This document shows, piece after piece, positions 33,055 through 44,640 of a stretch of 64,000 nt of DNA. The stretch is taken from the NCBI GenBank assembly GCA_036346405.1, contig CM070563.1:30018816-30082815 (forward strand), read 5' to 3'. Under the pieces are notes generated by a model. That model was not told where the DNA came from. It saw nothing but the letters and a program-made list of their open reading frames with translations, and searched no databases. How positions within the stretch are numbered: the first letter of the stretch is position 1; the number at the start of each line of letters is the position of its first letter. Both the position numbers and the translations under genes were made by a program. Origin of the DNA: Phyllostachys edulis. Taxonomy: Eukaryota; Streptophyta; Magnoliopsida; Poales; Poaceae.

Positions 33055-36000
33055 CACTACAACATAAACACCCCTTTAGCAACACATATATGCGTTGGTA
33101 GAAACCCAAATAAATGTTGTTAGGGTCTATACCAACGCATTTAGTATGCGTTGCCATTGAGGCCATTGCGAGAGTCTATTACAACAGATAAACAAGCGTT
33201 GGTAATAGATATGAAAAAGGGTTGTGAAGTAGCAACGGATATAGTCAGGTTGTAACTACACTTGTATGCGTTGGTACTTACCATGCATGGATGACTTTTA
33301 CTATTTTGACAATGAATATAATTATATTGTCACAACACATAGAAGCGTTGGTATTTACCATACAGATAACTTTTGCTATTTTGGCAACGGATATAATTTG
33401 GTTGCTGCAACGATTATAAGTGTGTAGAAATCAAAATAAAAAAATCATTATCGGTCGTAGCATGGTTAAAAAGAACACTCATATATTAAAAACAAATTGT
33501 TACATTACATAAAGAACCATTCACATAAGACATAATATAAATATTTTACTTGAACATTATTTCCTAACAGAATGGAATAAAAACGTAATGAAAATCATCT
33601 GTCTGTGTCACCATTCTCCACCTTGCATATTCAACATATCATCCATGGCATCATCCATTTATCTTATCAACCTACAATGAAAAATTGGAGTCCATTAATG
33701 CATCATCAGGAAGAAACAAAATCACAATATTAAAGTAACAAAACTAAAAGGTGTCCGTGTATTGCAACAGAACCTCAAAAGAGAGTGACACATGATCGTT
33801 TGTTCTTGAAGTAGGAAATGTTTGCTAACATTAGTTAACTACCTTTCAAACCCAATGTGTATGGTGCCATGTGCTCTAGACCACCTTCAAGGTTGATATC
33901 TTTGCAACAGTGAAACTATGGCATCTTGTCAATGTCACATTAATCTTTGTTGTTGCCTGCTCTCCACAGAATTCATATTACATTGTTAGCAATCAATATT
34001 ACAACTCAGTTACTTGAATTCATTAGCTCTTAAAACCTTGAAGACTTGAACACAAAATAGATGATATGAATAGACTTTGTTTTCATTTCAAAGATCTACA
34101 ATAGAAGTAGCACCATTCTCGGTAACCTATACATGCAAATTTTCCTACAAAAGTAACCTTGTTGTATTTTCCCAAAATTGTAACTTTTTTTTACGTAAGA
34201 AAACTTTGGCATCCATGCTAATACAAATAAGGATTATGGATAAACTATAAAAGTAAAGTGAATAAGTTTACTATGAATATATATTGCATAAAAAAACATT
34301 TTAAAAATAGGCACCATTCATGTAGTTTCTCTATTAAAATATGCTTGTAAGTGAGTTCTTACAGAACTATAATCTGTTGTCTTAATAGAAGAGAGGTCGA
34401 AAGTCCTTTGGAAGAATATCGGCAGGCACTAGGTCCTGCAAAAGAAAAAAGATATCAGTGTGGAAAATATTTACTTAATTATGCCTATGAAACTAGAGCT
34501 CATCAATCTTCACAATATTACATATTCAGAGTAGTTCTTACCACAAATGTTTTATGTGGAGTGGCATTTGATAAAACAACTGACGAGTGCACCTCTATTC
34601 CACTTCCATCAGCCAGTGCTACCTACAAATTCCCAATATTTCAAGAGGTTGAAAGCAATGAAATACACACACTTATTAGTTAGTCAAAGTACTTACCCCT
34701 TGTACCTTTCCAGTAGTTTCATCAACCATTACTTGGGAAACCTAGACAAGAACACTGGAGCAAGTGAGACAAGAAACTTAAAACGGAAAATTGGGCACAA
34801 AACTATACTTATGCCACTACATAGTAAATGACTTTTCCTGTAGAAATCCAGTTAACCGTTGTGAATAAATGGCCTCTAAAAACTGAATCCGTCTAATTAG
34901 AGAGAAGGGGAGGGAGAGAGAGAGAGAGAGGTAGCCTACCACCATGCGTGTGTGTTGTGCCGCTGCCACTGCAATGCCATAGTTGCTAATGAAATCCAAT
35001 ATAGAAAATAAGCTCTAAGTTACCCTTAAAAGAAAATAAGCTCTAAGTTAGTAAAGAACTTAGAAGCATTCTAATACAGATCAAAGGGGAAAATTCTGAA
35101 TATGCTACACAACTAACTTGTATATCACTGAAACAACGAGCATGTTTACCATTGGAGAATAGAGCAACAGACTGTGTGGGAGACCATCAAAAACTAAATG
35201 TTATGCAACAGTCAACAGAGACTCATCTGTTTGATAGAGATGAATAAAAAAATCCATGTAAAAAATTACTCAGACTAAACTCTAAAAGCATGCTAACAAG
35301 AAACATACTGACAATGGAATACGATCATACGAATCTAGGCAATACAAATTGCCTGAAGAAATTAAGTAAATCATGTAGCACATCAAAACAGATGCTGAAA
35401 GATGCATTAGAATCTGCACTATTAAGTAAATAATATACTTGGACGACTTAGTTCTCTTACAGACAAGGAAAAACAACTAACTTACTTTGATGTTTTTAGA
35501 TAAAGGCAAATTAACTAAACAAAGTCTGAGTTTTTGGGGAGAAGGGGCGTTACCTTTGGGCGTCAAGGAGAAGGGGCATCAGGAGCAGCGGCCAGCCAGG
35601 CGTCGAGAGTGTGACCAACAGGTGGCTTGGGAGCAAAGACCAGCGAGGCGTGGGGAGCAAAGCAACCAACGAGGCGTGGGGGAGAAGGGGCGTCGGGGAG
35701 CAGAAGCCAACAAGGGCGTCGGGGAATAGGGCGGCGTTAGGGAGAAGAGGCGTTGTGGAGCAGTAGGGGCATCCAACGCCTTCTCTTGCACCGACACCTT
35801 CGAATCTGCGGTCGTCTTCTTAAACAATGGCCCTGACCACCACCACAAAAAAAACACCGCCCTTCAGATCTAACATCAAAAGGTCCCGCGGAAATCTCGA
35901 AATGAAACCGCACGAATCAAGCATAACGCAAATCCGAGCATGAAATGGGGGCAGATCGGGAGGTGGTGGGAGTGTATCTCACCGAACTCGCGGAGGCGGG

Positions 36001-36696
36001 CATCCTTGGGGTCGGTGATGGAGTCACGGAGGGCGATGAGGTTGATGTTAGCATCGTTCCACACCTTCCAGTTCTTATGCTGCTGCCGCTCGTCCCACGA
36101 CAGCTTCTTCGCCTCCTTGAGGAGCTTCCCATCCTCTATCGACATGGCCAGCCGCCACCATCTCCGCTCGACGAAACGCTATAGCCCAGCAACCTCCACT
36201 GCAACCACCACCCCAGATCGATGCGGCGGCCTAGGGTTTCAAATTGGGGTGGTGGTGTTCATGGGGAGTTTGGGTCGGAGGGTGAGGAGAGAGAGAGAGA
36301 GGAAAAAGGGCGAGGGCGGCTCAGCGGCGAGCGGGGCAAGGGAGTTATGATGTCGAGTGAGGGGAATGAGAGGTAGGGACGGGGCGGCGGTTAAGGCGAG
36401 GGGTGGCGATGATTGCGGCATCGGACGAGGGGAATGGGAGGTAGAGAGGCGAGCCGGGCAGCCAGGTCAAAGAGCAGCCGCGGCAGGGCGGCGGTCGTGG
36501 CGGCGGGGGGTAGGAGGAGAGCCGGGGAAGTGGAAGATGCGGGAGCTGAACTGCCGAAGGGGATAGGGAAGCGAAAAAGAAACGGGGTGGGTTGAGATGG
36601 TTACCATATTTTTGTGTGAGGCAGCGAGGTGGGGTGGAATGGTTGTTAGTTCCATTGCTAGCTATACGTTGGGATATGGGTGTTTATGTTGTAGTG
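33055..36696. mobile_element. CACTA-C: non-autonomous CACTA with captured gene fragment (TSD TCT)
   Basis: The left end CACTACAACATAAACACC at 33055 is mirrored by GGTGTTTATGTTGTAGTG ending at 36696. A perfect TSD TCT flanks it (33052-33054 and 36697-36699). The left subterminal region (33060-33430) repeats ATGCGTTGGTA and its complement ACCAACGCAT. No transposase is encoded. The middle (33430-35480) is AT-rich without domains; the frame 34351-34683 is unrecognised. The right part holds a degenerate repeat of GGCGTCGGGGAGCAG type (35560-35770) and a minus-strand MOR1-like gene fragment. It would need transposase from another copy. Confidence 0.92.
35769..36145 (-). pseudogene. MOR1: Captured MOR1/GEM1 (XMAP215 family) exons 1-2, 5' gene fragment
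   Basis: Minus-strand exon 1 (36145 down to 35983) starts MSIEDGKLLKEAKKLSWDER, continues HKNWKVWNDANINL and SITDPKDARLREF and ends at a good donor, TTCG|GTGAGA. After a 150-bp intron, exon 2 starts at 35832 behind TCAG and gives GPLFKKTTADSKVSVQEKAL. Joined, this matches the N-terminal first TOG repeat of plant MOR1, a cortical-microtubule polymerase known from Arabidopsis (recalled pattern: NWKVRNEANVDL, SITDPKD, LFRKTVADSNAPVQEKALDAL). The full protein has about 2000 residues; only about 75 are here. Changes such as R-to-W in KVWND and loss of sequence after ALDAP mark it as a non-functional copy. Exon 1 and both splice sites are intact, so chimeric transcripts are possible. Confidence 0.88.
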
Positions 36697-36845
36697 TCTC
36701 CCCTTATTCCCTATCTGTCTACCTCCTCCTCAATGTCATCCTCCTTCTCGCCATCTCTATTGTTGCTCTCCCAGCGATCCTCCTCAGCCACCCACAGTTG
36801 ATGCTTGCTCAGATATCATCTTTTGAAGTTAGAGAAAAGTGTAAG
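36697..36845 (+). other. Leader-like CT-rich sequence between CACTA-C and the Copia element
   Basis: CT-rich sequence (CCTCCTCCTCAATGTCATCC) ends GAAAAGTGTAAG at the Copia target site. Joined to 48050 this gives AGTGTAAGTTTT, a possible splice donor. It may be the 5' UTR of the transposase gene whose exon is at 48392. Speculative. Confidence 0.35.
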
Positions 36846-38592
36846 TGAGAGACCATGTGGAGGTCGTCCCGTGTGAGTGATGAGTAATTGACAAAGGTTT
36901 TAGGTCAGTAGAGTTTGGTTTGTGTGGTCGGACCTTGTCATTGCGCGGTTCACGCGTTTTCGTGAAGTCAATCAGGGCTGTCAGGATAATCGGAACGACC
37001 GGCGTGTGATGGGCGGTACGACCGCAGGGCGGTTGTACCGATTGGTAAATGGCGGTTGAAGAATTTCAGAGAAGGTGTTTTTTTTCGAGTTCTGGTCTTC
37101 ATTGGAAATCGGAACGACCGCAGGTATTGGAGCGGTACGACCGGAGTGCGGTTGATCCGCTGGTAATATGGCGGTTGTACCGATTGTATTGTGAGGTTCG
37201 GCCATTTTGGTGTTTTGAGTTTTGAAATAGGTCATATCCAAGTGTGTTCGTGCATATGTGTTGCATATTGCATGTTTGAGCTAACGTTGGGTCAAGTTGT
37301 GAAGAACTTGTTCCCGGTTTCGTGTTTCTTATGCGTGTGGCTGCAGGGCGTCGAGTGGAGTCGTGGCGAGACACGATTGGATCGGACTAAGCGCAGTGCG
37401 CCGAGGTCGAACGGTCGGGATGTGTCGAAGACGCGTGGACTCGAGGTGGTTCGAGGCGTCTTGCGAGACAAGGAGCGTGAAGCTTCGGAAGGTGTAGAAA
37501 GGCGAATCGGAAATTGCAAGGTCGCACTGGCGGGCGGGCCGTTGGACATAAGCGGGCGTGTGGCGGAGACCCGTTAGCCAGCGCTTATAAAAGGAGAGGA
37601 GGGCTGCATGCCCTCCTGGAGCACTTGGGTGGAATTAGGGTTTTAGAGTCAAAAGAGGCTTTGTGAGGTTGTTTCTCTTTTGCTCTTTAGTGGTTGAGGG
37701 TTGTTGGTGGAGGTAGTGTGGTGCTCCCTGCTTGTCCCCTTCGTAGCTCTCCAATGTGAGTTCTTGGCTTAGGGAGAGGAGAGGATGGATTGATGAACTT
37801 GTAATCATTCCTCTTGTTCTAATGTCCATGCGTATGGGGATGTATCTCTTTGTATTTCGCTCTTGATTCAATGAATGGAAATCTGAAGTTTTCTTCTATT
37901 CGTGCTCTCTGTTCTTCGTTCTCCTTTTTTGTGATTTTTGGTGCTTTCTTCAATTCGAGAGTTTTTGCTTGGTTCTTCCTCTTGATCTTGCTTGCTGGGA
38001 CATGTGAGAACCTATCTAAGGTCATCTAGATCATCATCCACCCACGAGCAAGTCGTTAGATCAAGTTTTGTTTTTTGCCCGGTTTTGAACCCACCTTCGT
38101 TCAAATGCAAAAGGATAGGAACCTTGGCATGGATCTCTGAAATCGTTGCTTGGAATAGGTTCCTAATATCTTCAGGAAGGTGTGGTTCAATTTTGGTCAA
38201 GTTTGGCCGCGTAGATCAAAAGTTTGATCGATTTTCGTTTTGAAACCCGAGCTGATTTTACCTGCTCCAAGACAATCGGAACGACCGGCCGTAACACTAC
38301 GGTTGTACCGCACTGCGGAACGACCGGCCGTAACACTACGGTTGTACCAAGATCGGAACGACCGCCGTTTACTGCGGTTGTTCCGATTTCACGAGTTTCT
38401 TTCGAACCTCCGATTTTGTTTTTGGTTTGTGGGGGTGAGGAGTGGATTCAACATAAGACTTCCTCAGGCTTAATCTTTGATCTTCATAGCTCTCATAGCT
38501 ATTGGAGTGATTTACAAGTTGAATCCATTCTTTGCGAAAAAGATTAGGTGCTCCTATTCACCCCCCCCTTTAGTCGCCTTTCCGGTCCTTCA
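36846..38592 (+). repeat. 5' LTR of the Copia element
   Basis: 1747 bp, TG...CA ends. A TATAAAAG box lies at 37586-37593, with transcribed sequence following. Two clusters of CGGAACGACCG / CGGTTGTACCG words lie at 36985-37185 and 38275-38390. Confidence 0.95.
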
Positions 38593-38654
38593 ATTGGTAT
38601 CAGAGCGGGTTAGCTCTTTTCAATAGATCTTAACCGGTCTCAAGAGCCGTGGCG

Positions 38655-39888
38655 ATGGACAAGTACTCGACCAAGCACTTTGTTTTCGATGGCATCGATT
38701 ACTTCTTCGGAAGAGCGAATGGAGACATACATCGAGGCCGGGGTATGCCATCTGGCGAAAGGTCAAGGTTCGATTATTTGTTCTGCCGATGAGAACATCA
38801 ATGCCGGAACATGGTTGATGTTGAGGCAAATGCAAAGGCAAGGAACATCATCATCCGTGGTTTGAGTCGTAGTGAGTTTGACCGCATATCTCACATGTCG
38901 TCCGCCTCACGATATCCGGGTGACCCTCGGCGCATACCATGAGGGCACCACCCAGATCAAGGCGGTTCGACAGGACCGGTTCAAGCGAGAATACAACAAA
39001 TTTGAGATGCTTTTGGTGAGTCCCTAGATGAGTGCCGACGTTTTCACAAGATCTTGAGCAACCTCCGGCGGTCGGTCTCACATACCCGACTTCGGACAAT
39101 GCTCGTCGGATGCTCCGCAGACTCGTCTGCGTGTTTGGGAGATGAAAGTGACCACCATCAAAGACACGACAGACCTCTCGACCTCGACTCTTGATGTCTT
39201 TGTACTCGCGCCTCAAGACTCACGAGATTAGCGTTGTCTCTCGTCGGTCGAAGTCTGATCGATGGCCTTAGTCACCAATCCCGTTTCTTCTTAGGGCTTT
39301 CTCGATTCTTCTTGCGGTTTCTCCTTTCGCTCTCTGTGACATAGCGATGATCGGTTAGAGCAACTTCGGATGAGCGGCTTGCCCTCCTTGCTCGAAGATT
39401 CTCCCACGCTTACAAAGGGAGGAGGGGAGAAGAGAGGAGGACCCGTGATTTGCTTCGAGTGTGGTGGCCCCAACCACATCCGAACAACCGCCCTAAGCCG
39501 GAGAAGGGCAAGAACGACTACGGCGGTTCGGGCAAAACGACTACACCGACAAGAACCGCAACAAGAAGCCTCCAGCTCGGGCGCCAAAGAAGAAGAAGTT
39601 CATAACCGGCAAAGCCAAGAAGCTCTTCCACAGCGTCCTCACCGCCCGACGACCTCGACCTCGGCGAGGTGGAGGGATGGAAGCGACGATGACGGGACGC
39701 GTGACCAAGAGCCCAAGGATGGCGGCGACGACTTCTCGGCATGTGCTTCATGGCCCTCGAGGGCGAACTTCGGTGACAATGAGTGTACTCCGACTTCGGA
39801 CGAGGTAGATCCCACCTCTGAACAGCTCAATCATGCTTTTCTTAAGCTAGGAGGTTTTCATGCTAAAGCTAAGGCTAGGTGTCTTTGA
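38655..39888 (+). pseudogene. Copia Gag (UBN2-type) with damaged CCHC knuckle
   Basis: The start MDKYSTKHFVFDG at 38655 and later pieces in other frames (RMETYIEA, NIIIRGLSRSEFDRISHMSSAS, GTTQIKAVRQDRFKREYNKFEML, ECFHKILSNLRR) match the UBN2 capsid domain of plant Copia elements. At 39370-39888 SGLPSLLEDSPTLTKGGG precedes a zinc-knuckle start, CFECGGPNHIR; the last Cys is lost through a frameshift. Gag forms the particle. Several frameshifts occur within 1.2 kb. Confidence 0.75.
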
Positions 39889-41886
39889 GTTAGAGAAGGA
39901 AATAGATAGTGTCACTAGAGATTATTGCTCTTACATCCGCCCTTCTAGTGATGATTGTGATACATGCTCGCTTTCTTTGGTTGATATGGAGAAGTTAAGG
40001 ACCTCACATGATAGTGTGTCCTCCAAACTTGATAGTGTTAAGGTGGAGAATGTTAGTACGCTTCTTTGAGTTAGAGTTGAGTAGGATGGTTGTTACCCTA
40101 CTTATTCTTGATGAGACTACTTCTCCCACCTCATGTGAGGGTAAGGACATTCTTTGCTAGAGGATCTTATGCCATGCTCCTTGATCCGCCTGAGTCTTGT
40201 GAAAATTGCAATAACTTGAAGATGAACTTAAAGCAGGCAGATCATAAAATTCTTTGAACTACAAGCTTCTTTACTTGAGCCAATTGTTTCATGCTTGAAG
40301 CTGTCCTAAGTTAAGCTGCTGAACTTGAGGTCGTCTCCAAAGCAGTTTCAAGATATGATTGATCATGAAAGGAAGTTGGCTCGTTTGCTTCTAAGGACCT
40401 GTTAGCTCACCATGCATTAAGTGTAACAAACTAAAATCGACTTGATTGCTTTGGATGAGAAATGTGTGAAGCTAACTAAGGATCTTCTAGAGAAGCCACA
40501 TTGTGCTTGCAATATGATTATGGAGAAGGGGAGAAGCCCTGTGGTAAGGATGAGGCAGCTTAGCGTGAACCAAGCGGCTAGCGATGGGATGTCCCTTGAG
40601 TCGGTGTGCGTGCACAAGCCATTCTTCCCTCTCTTTCTTTGGTTCTTCTTTTGCTACCTTACCTTCATTGTCTCTTCTTCCCCTGCTCTTCTTGCACCTC
40701 TCTCTTTCGGGAGTGTCGATTACCTTATGAACACTCTCGAGAGATTTGTAGGAGGCAAGAAGAAGCTCAATCTTATTCTAGACCAATCTAAGATTTGCAG
40801 ATTTAATCGTGGTCTAGGATATGACTTCTTTGAGGACATGAGGAAGCATCCACCGCCGTGCTCGGACCCATAGCACCAGGTGTGATCGAGGCCGAGCCGG
40901 GACCGAGAAAGTCCATTTCAAGTCGGCGGGCTATGTCGAGATTTCGACGAGAAGGTAATTTCACATCTTGCTTCTACCTCTCGAAGGTGAAGTATCACCG
41001 CACCTTCATCGAAGGATGGACACACTGATGATCGATGCTTCAGCGCGCCAAGATCGTAGCGTAGAGACCATGTTGAGTCTCTTAGGCGCATTGTGGTCGG
41101 CCCGGACCTTGAGTGCACCTAAGACCAACACGAGGTCTAGGCTTGTTTCTTCGATGGGTTTGTGCGACGATCGAGGACTTGGCTTTTCGAGTTTTCGGTT
41201 TTCGTCCTCATCTTTGCTTTCGATCGTGACTTCGCCGTCTGAGGGTAGATCTCGTTTTCCCCATCGAGATAGCTACCATGGCGTGTTCGATCTGTTGCGG
41301 TGCTCGACTCGCTCCTTCAGCGATCGGACTCAAAGAATGACTTCGGTCTGCTCTTAGACCTTCTGCTGTGAGTGACGAGAGCGTAGAGTAGATAGAGGTC
41401 AGTCGGGCTTGACTACTTCATCTGCTCGACGTGTTACTCAGTATTGGGTGCCAAAATCATTGTTGATTTATCCCGATCTTGAGACTTTACTCTGTTTGAC
41501 TCAGTTCGCCGGGTAGGGAAGGAGAAGGTTTGGCTTGTAGACTCGGTTGTTCTCGTCATATGATAGGAGACTCCGTTGGTTCTCTTCCTAGCCCGCGCTC
41601 GGTGATGAGGCGATCACCTTCGGAGACGCTTCGTCTGGGCGCGTCATCGCCAAAATCTTGTCGTATTAATGCTTCTTTTATTCTTAAGGATGTTGCCTTG
41701 GTTAGTAAGGCTGCGATACAATTTGCTTTCCGTTTCTCGGCTTATTGATAGCGGTTTCGAGGTGAGCTTTAAGAAAAACAATTGCAAAATTCTTGACTCT
41801 TGGTAGTCCGGTTTGCGGGATTTCTCGTTATGGGAGGATCTTTCGTGCTGATTTCTCCGAGTCTTGGCGATCCTCTCGGTGTTTAG
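39889..41886 (+). pseudogene. Gag-protease interval of the Copia element, degenerate
   Basis: Fragments such as ELEKEIDSVTRDYCSYIRP (39860-40069) and LDEKCVKLTKDLLEKPHCACN (40442-40873) are coil-like Gag extension typical of large Copia elements. A later stretch reads WLVDSGCSRHM-like wording near 41530 (shown as CRLGCSRHMIGD), which would be the protease active-site region, with the Asp lost through frame damage. The rest is unreadable. Confidence 0.45.
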
Positions 41887-42970
41887 TTGCTTACGAGTCC
41901 CGATCTCTCTTTACGGCATAGGAGACTTGGTCATATTGGATTTGACCATTTGACCCGAGTTAGCGACCATGATCTCATTAAGTGGTCTGCGAAACTCAAG
42001 ATGGTCAAAGATCTTGTTTGCACTTCATGCCCAAGACGGCAAGATGGTTGCCGCTTCTCATCCTCGGTCCACGATTACTATGACCGATGCAGACCGACAA
42101 TTGCTCCACATGGACACAGTTGGACGGCTCGAGTCTTGATCGGCGGGAGGGAAGTGGTATGTTCTTGTTGTGGTCGATGACTTCTCGAGGTACTCTTGGG
42201 TGTTTTCTTAGCCTCGAAGGGCAGAGACATTTACACATTTCGAGGTCTTTTAGTAGGTTTGTCTGTTGAGCTCCGGGTGCCTTACGAGCGATCCATGATG
42301 ACAATGGCACGGAGTTCAAGAATTCCTACTTTGAGAGTTTCTGCGGTGAGGCAGTGTAGAGCACCGGTTCTCTTCTCCATCGTCCCTCGGCAAAATGGCG
42401 TTGTGGAGAGGAAGAACCGTACCTTGGTCGAGATGGCTGGGGCGATGCTTGATGAGTACTCTACACCGAGGAAGTTTTGAAATGAGGCCATTGCGACCGC
42501 GTGCCATGTTTGAATCGAGTTTTTCTTGGGCACTCCTACATCGCACTTCTTATGAGTCGAGATACTGAGGCGAAAGCCAGCGTCTCTCATTTTCGTGTGT
42601 TTGGTTGCAAGTGCTTTATTTTGAAGTCCGGGAACCTAGATAAGTTCGAGTCACGTTCTGTGGCGGTATCTTTCTAGGCTACTCGACTTCTTGGCGAAGC
42701 TTATAAGTGCAGGCTGCGAGTCTAGCAAAATGGTAGAGACTGCGAGGTGACTTTTGACGAGGCGGTCAGGGGACTAGGCGAGATATCTCGAGTTCTTTAG
42801 AGCGGTCCGAGACCATCTTTGTGGATGATGAGGGCGATGGAGATGGCGGTTGTCTACGATCCATCCCTCATCCACTCCTTGAGGTGCCGTCTTCCACCGC
42901 ACCTCGAGGTGATCGACCCCTGCCTTCGCTTCCTCTGGAGCTAGTGGCTCTGTTCCTACCTCGTCACTCA
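41887..42970 (+). pseudogene. Copia integrase remnant
   Basis: LRHRRLGHIGFDHL (41890-41960) is the GAG-pre-integrase zinc motif (HRRLGH...C..C). Later pieces include LHMDTVG-like and VVVDDFSRYSWVF sequence (42105-42230), SDNGTEFKN-like sequence near 42295 and PRQNGVVERKNRTLVEMA (42385-42440), the DDE core region with its final Glu. They lie in different frames because of indels. Integrase would insert the cDNA into the genome. Confidence 0.8.
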
Positions 42971-43104
42971 TGAGGTAGAGGCCACTTCTTCATCTCTCCC
43001 AGACCTCCTAGACACTTCCGAAAGTTCATCCTTTGAGCAGATCATTGGAGATCTTTTTGGCGTGTTACCGCTCAAAATCAGCTTATCTCATTCTGTCTCC
43101 ATTC

Positions 43105-43990
43105 GCCTTCATTGCCTCTTTTGAGCCCAAAGATGTTTCTCATGCTTTATCCGATGAGTCATGGGTCAATGCCATGCATGAGGAGCTAGAAAATTTCGAG
43201 AGGAACAAGGTGCAGTCGCTTGTTGAGCCCCCACGAGGCCACAATATCATTGGAACCAAGTGGGTGTTCAAGAACAAGCAGTGAGGATGGGGTAATCATC
43301 CAAACAAGGCGAGATTGGTAGCTCGGGGTTTTCCTGTGTTGAGGTCTAGACTTTGAGGAGACCTTTGCCCTCAGAGCTCGACTTGAAGCCATTAGAATCG
43401 CTTGCCTTTGCAGCTTCTAAGGGTTTCAAGCTTTACCAGATGGACGTGAAGAGTGCCTTCCTCAATGGCCTTATTGAGGAGGAAGTCTCGTCAAGCGACC
43501 TCGAGTTTCGAGAACCCCAAATACCCTAACCATGTCTTCAAACTTTCAAAGCACAGTATGGACTTAGCGGGCTCCCGAGCTTGGTATGAGAGGCTTAAGT
43601 CCTACTTGATAAGTCATGGTTTTGAGATGGGTAAAGTTGACAAGACCTTGTTCATCCGCCGGCATGGCATCGACCTTCTGCTCGTCCGGATCTATGTCGA
43701 TGACATTATCTTTGGCGGCTCTTCCCATACTGGTTTCCCGGTTCTCGGATGTCATGAGCACCGAGTTTGAGATGAGTATGATGGGTGAGTTGACCTTCTT
43801 CCTTGGCTTCCAAATCAAGCGGACTCGGGAGGTACATTTCTTCATCAAGGAAAGTACACTCGTGACCTCTCAAGCGCTCGACATGAGTGATGGTAAGCTG
43901 TGTCGACTCCCATGGCTTCTACTGACCTATCTTGACCCAGATGAGGATGGCGAGCAGTTGATCAAAAGGAGTTTAGCGACATGATTGGCT
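43105..43990 (+). pseudogene. Copia reverse transcriptase remnant
   Basis: Recognisable pieces: EPKDVSHALSDESWVNAMHE, EELENFERNKVQSLVEPP, NIIGTKWVFKNK (43120-43284), KLYQMDVKSAFLNG (about 43430), AWYERLKSYLISHGFEMGKV and VRIYVDDIIFGGSS with the catalytic YVDD (43690-43730), and STEFEMSMMGELTFFLGFQI (about 43760-43815). The order matches RVT_2 of plant Copia elements. Frame changes near 43290, 43490 and 43740 inactivate it. Confidence 0.85.
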
Positions 43991-44640
43991 CCTCTTGTAC
44001 CTCAACGCCTCGAGACCGGACATACATTTTTACGTGTGTTTGTGCGCTCGTTTCGAGCTTCTCCTCGCGTTTCTCACCGCCAAAGTGGTGAAGCGCATCT
44101 TCGGTACTGCGAGCTACCATTGACTATGGTATCTGGTACTCTTCCTCATCTGTCTTTCCTTGAGAGCCTTCTCGGATGCGAGACTTATTTGGTCAGAGGA
44201 TAGATAGGAAGAGCACTTCGCACTGCCAATTTCTTGGCACTTCTCTTGTTTCTGGTCTTCAAGGAAGCGATGCAGTGTTACCTGATCCACCGCAGAGGCC
44301 GAGTATGTTGTTTGCTGCCGATTCTTTGTAGTCAAGTGCTCTGGATGGCCGACCTGCGGGACTTTGGGTTAGTTATCGGCGGTGTTCCACTCTTTTGTGA
44401 TAACACTGCGATTAACATTGCCAAGAACCCAGTCACGACATTCCGGACCAAGCACATCGATATTCGTTTCCACTTCCTTAGAGACCATGTAGAGAAGGGC
44501 GATATAGTGCTCCGGTTTGTGGAAGTGACCACCGGTTGGTGACATTTTCACCAAGCCATTGGATAGTTCGAGGTTTTCACTCTGCGGAGAGCTTGGGGTG
44601 GTTTGTCCTTATGGACTATAGTGAGGGGAGCTTTGGGTTT
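43991..44640 (+). pseudogene. Copia RNase H remnant
   Basis: Pieces FRASPRVSHRQ, SQVLWMADLRDFGLVIGGVPLFCDNTAINIAKNP and KHIDIRFHFLRDHVEKGDIVLRFVE (44234-44530) are the RNase H segment at the end of Copia pol. It removes RNA from the RNA-DNA hybrid during reverse transcription. Frames are broken as in the rest of pol. Confidence 0.8.
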
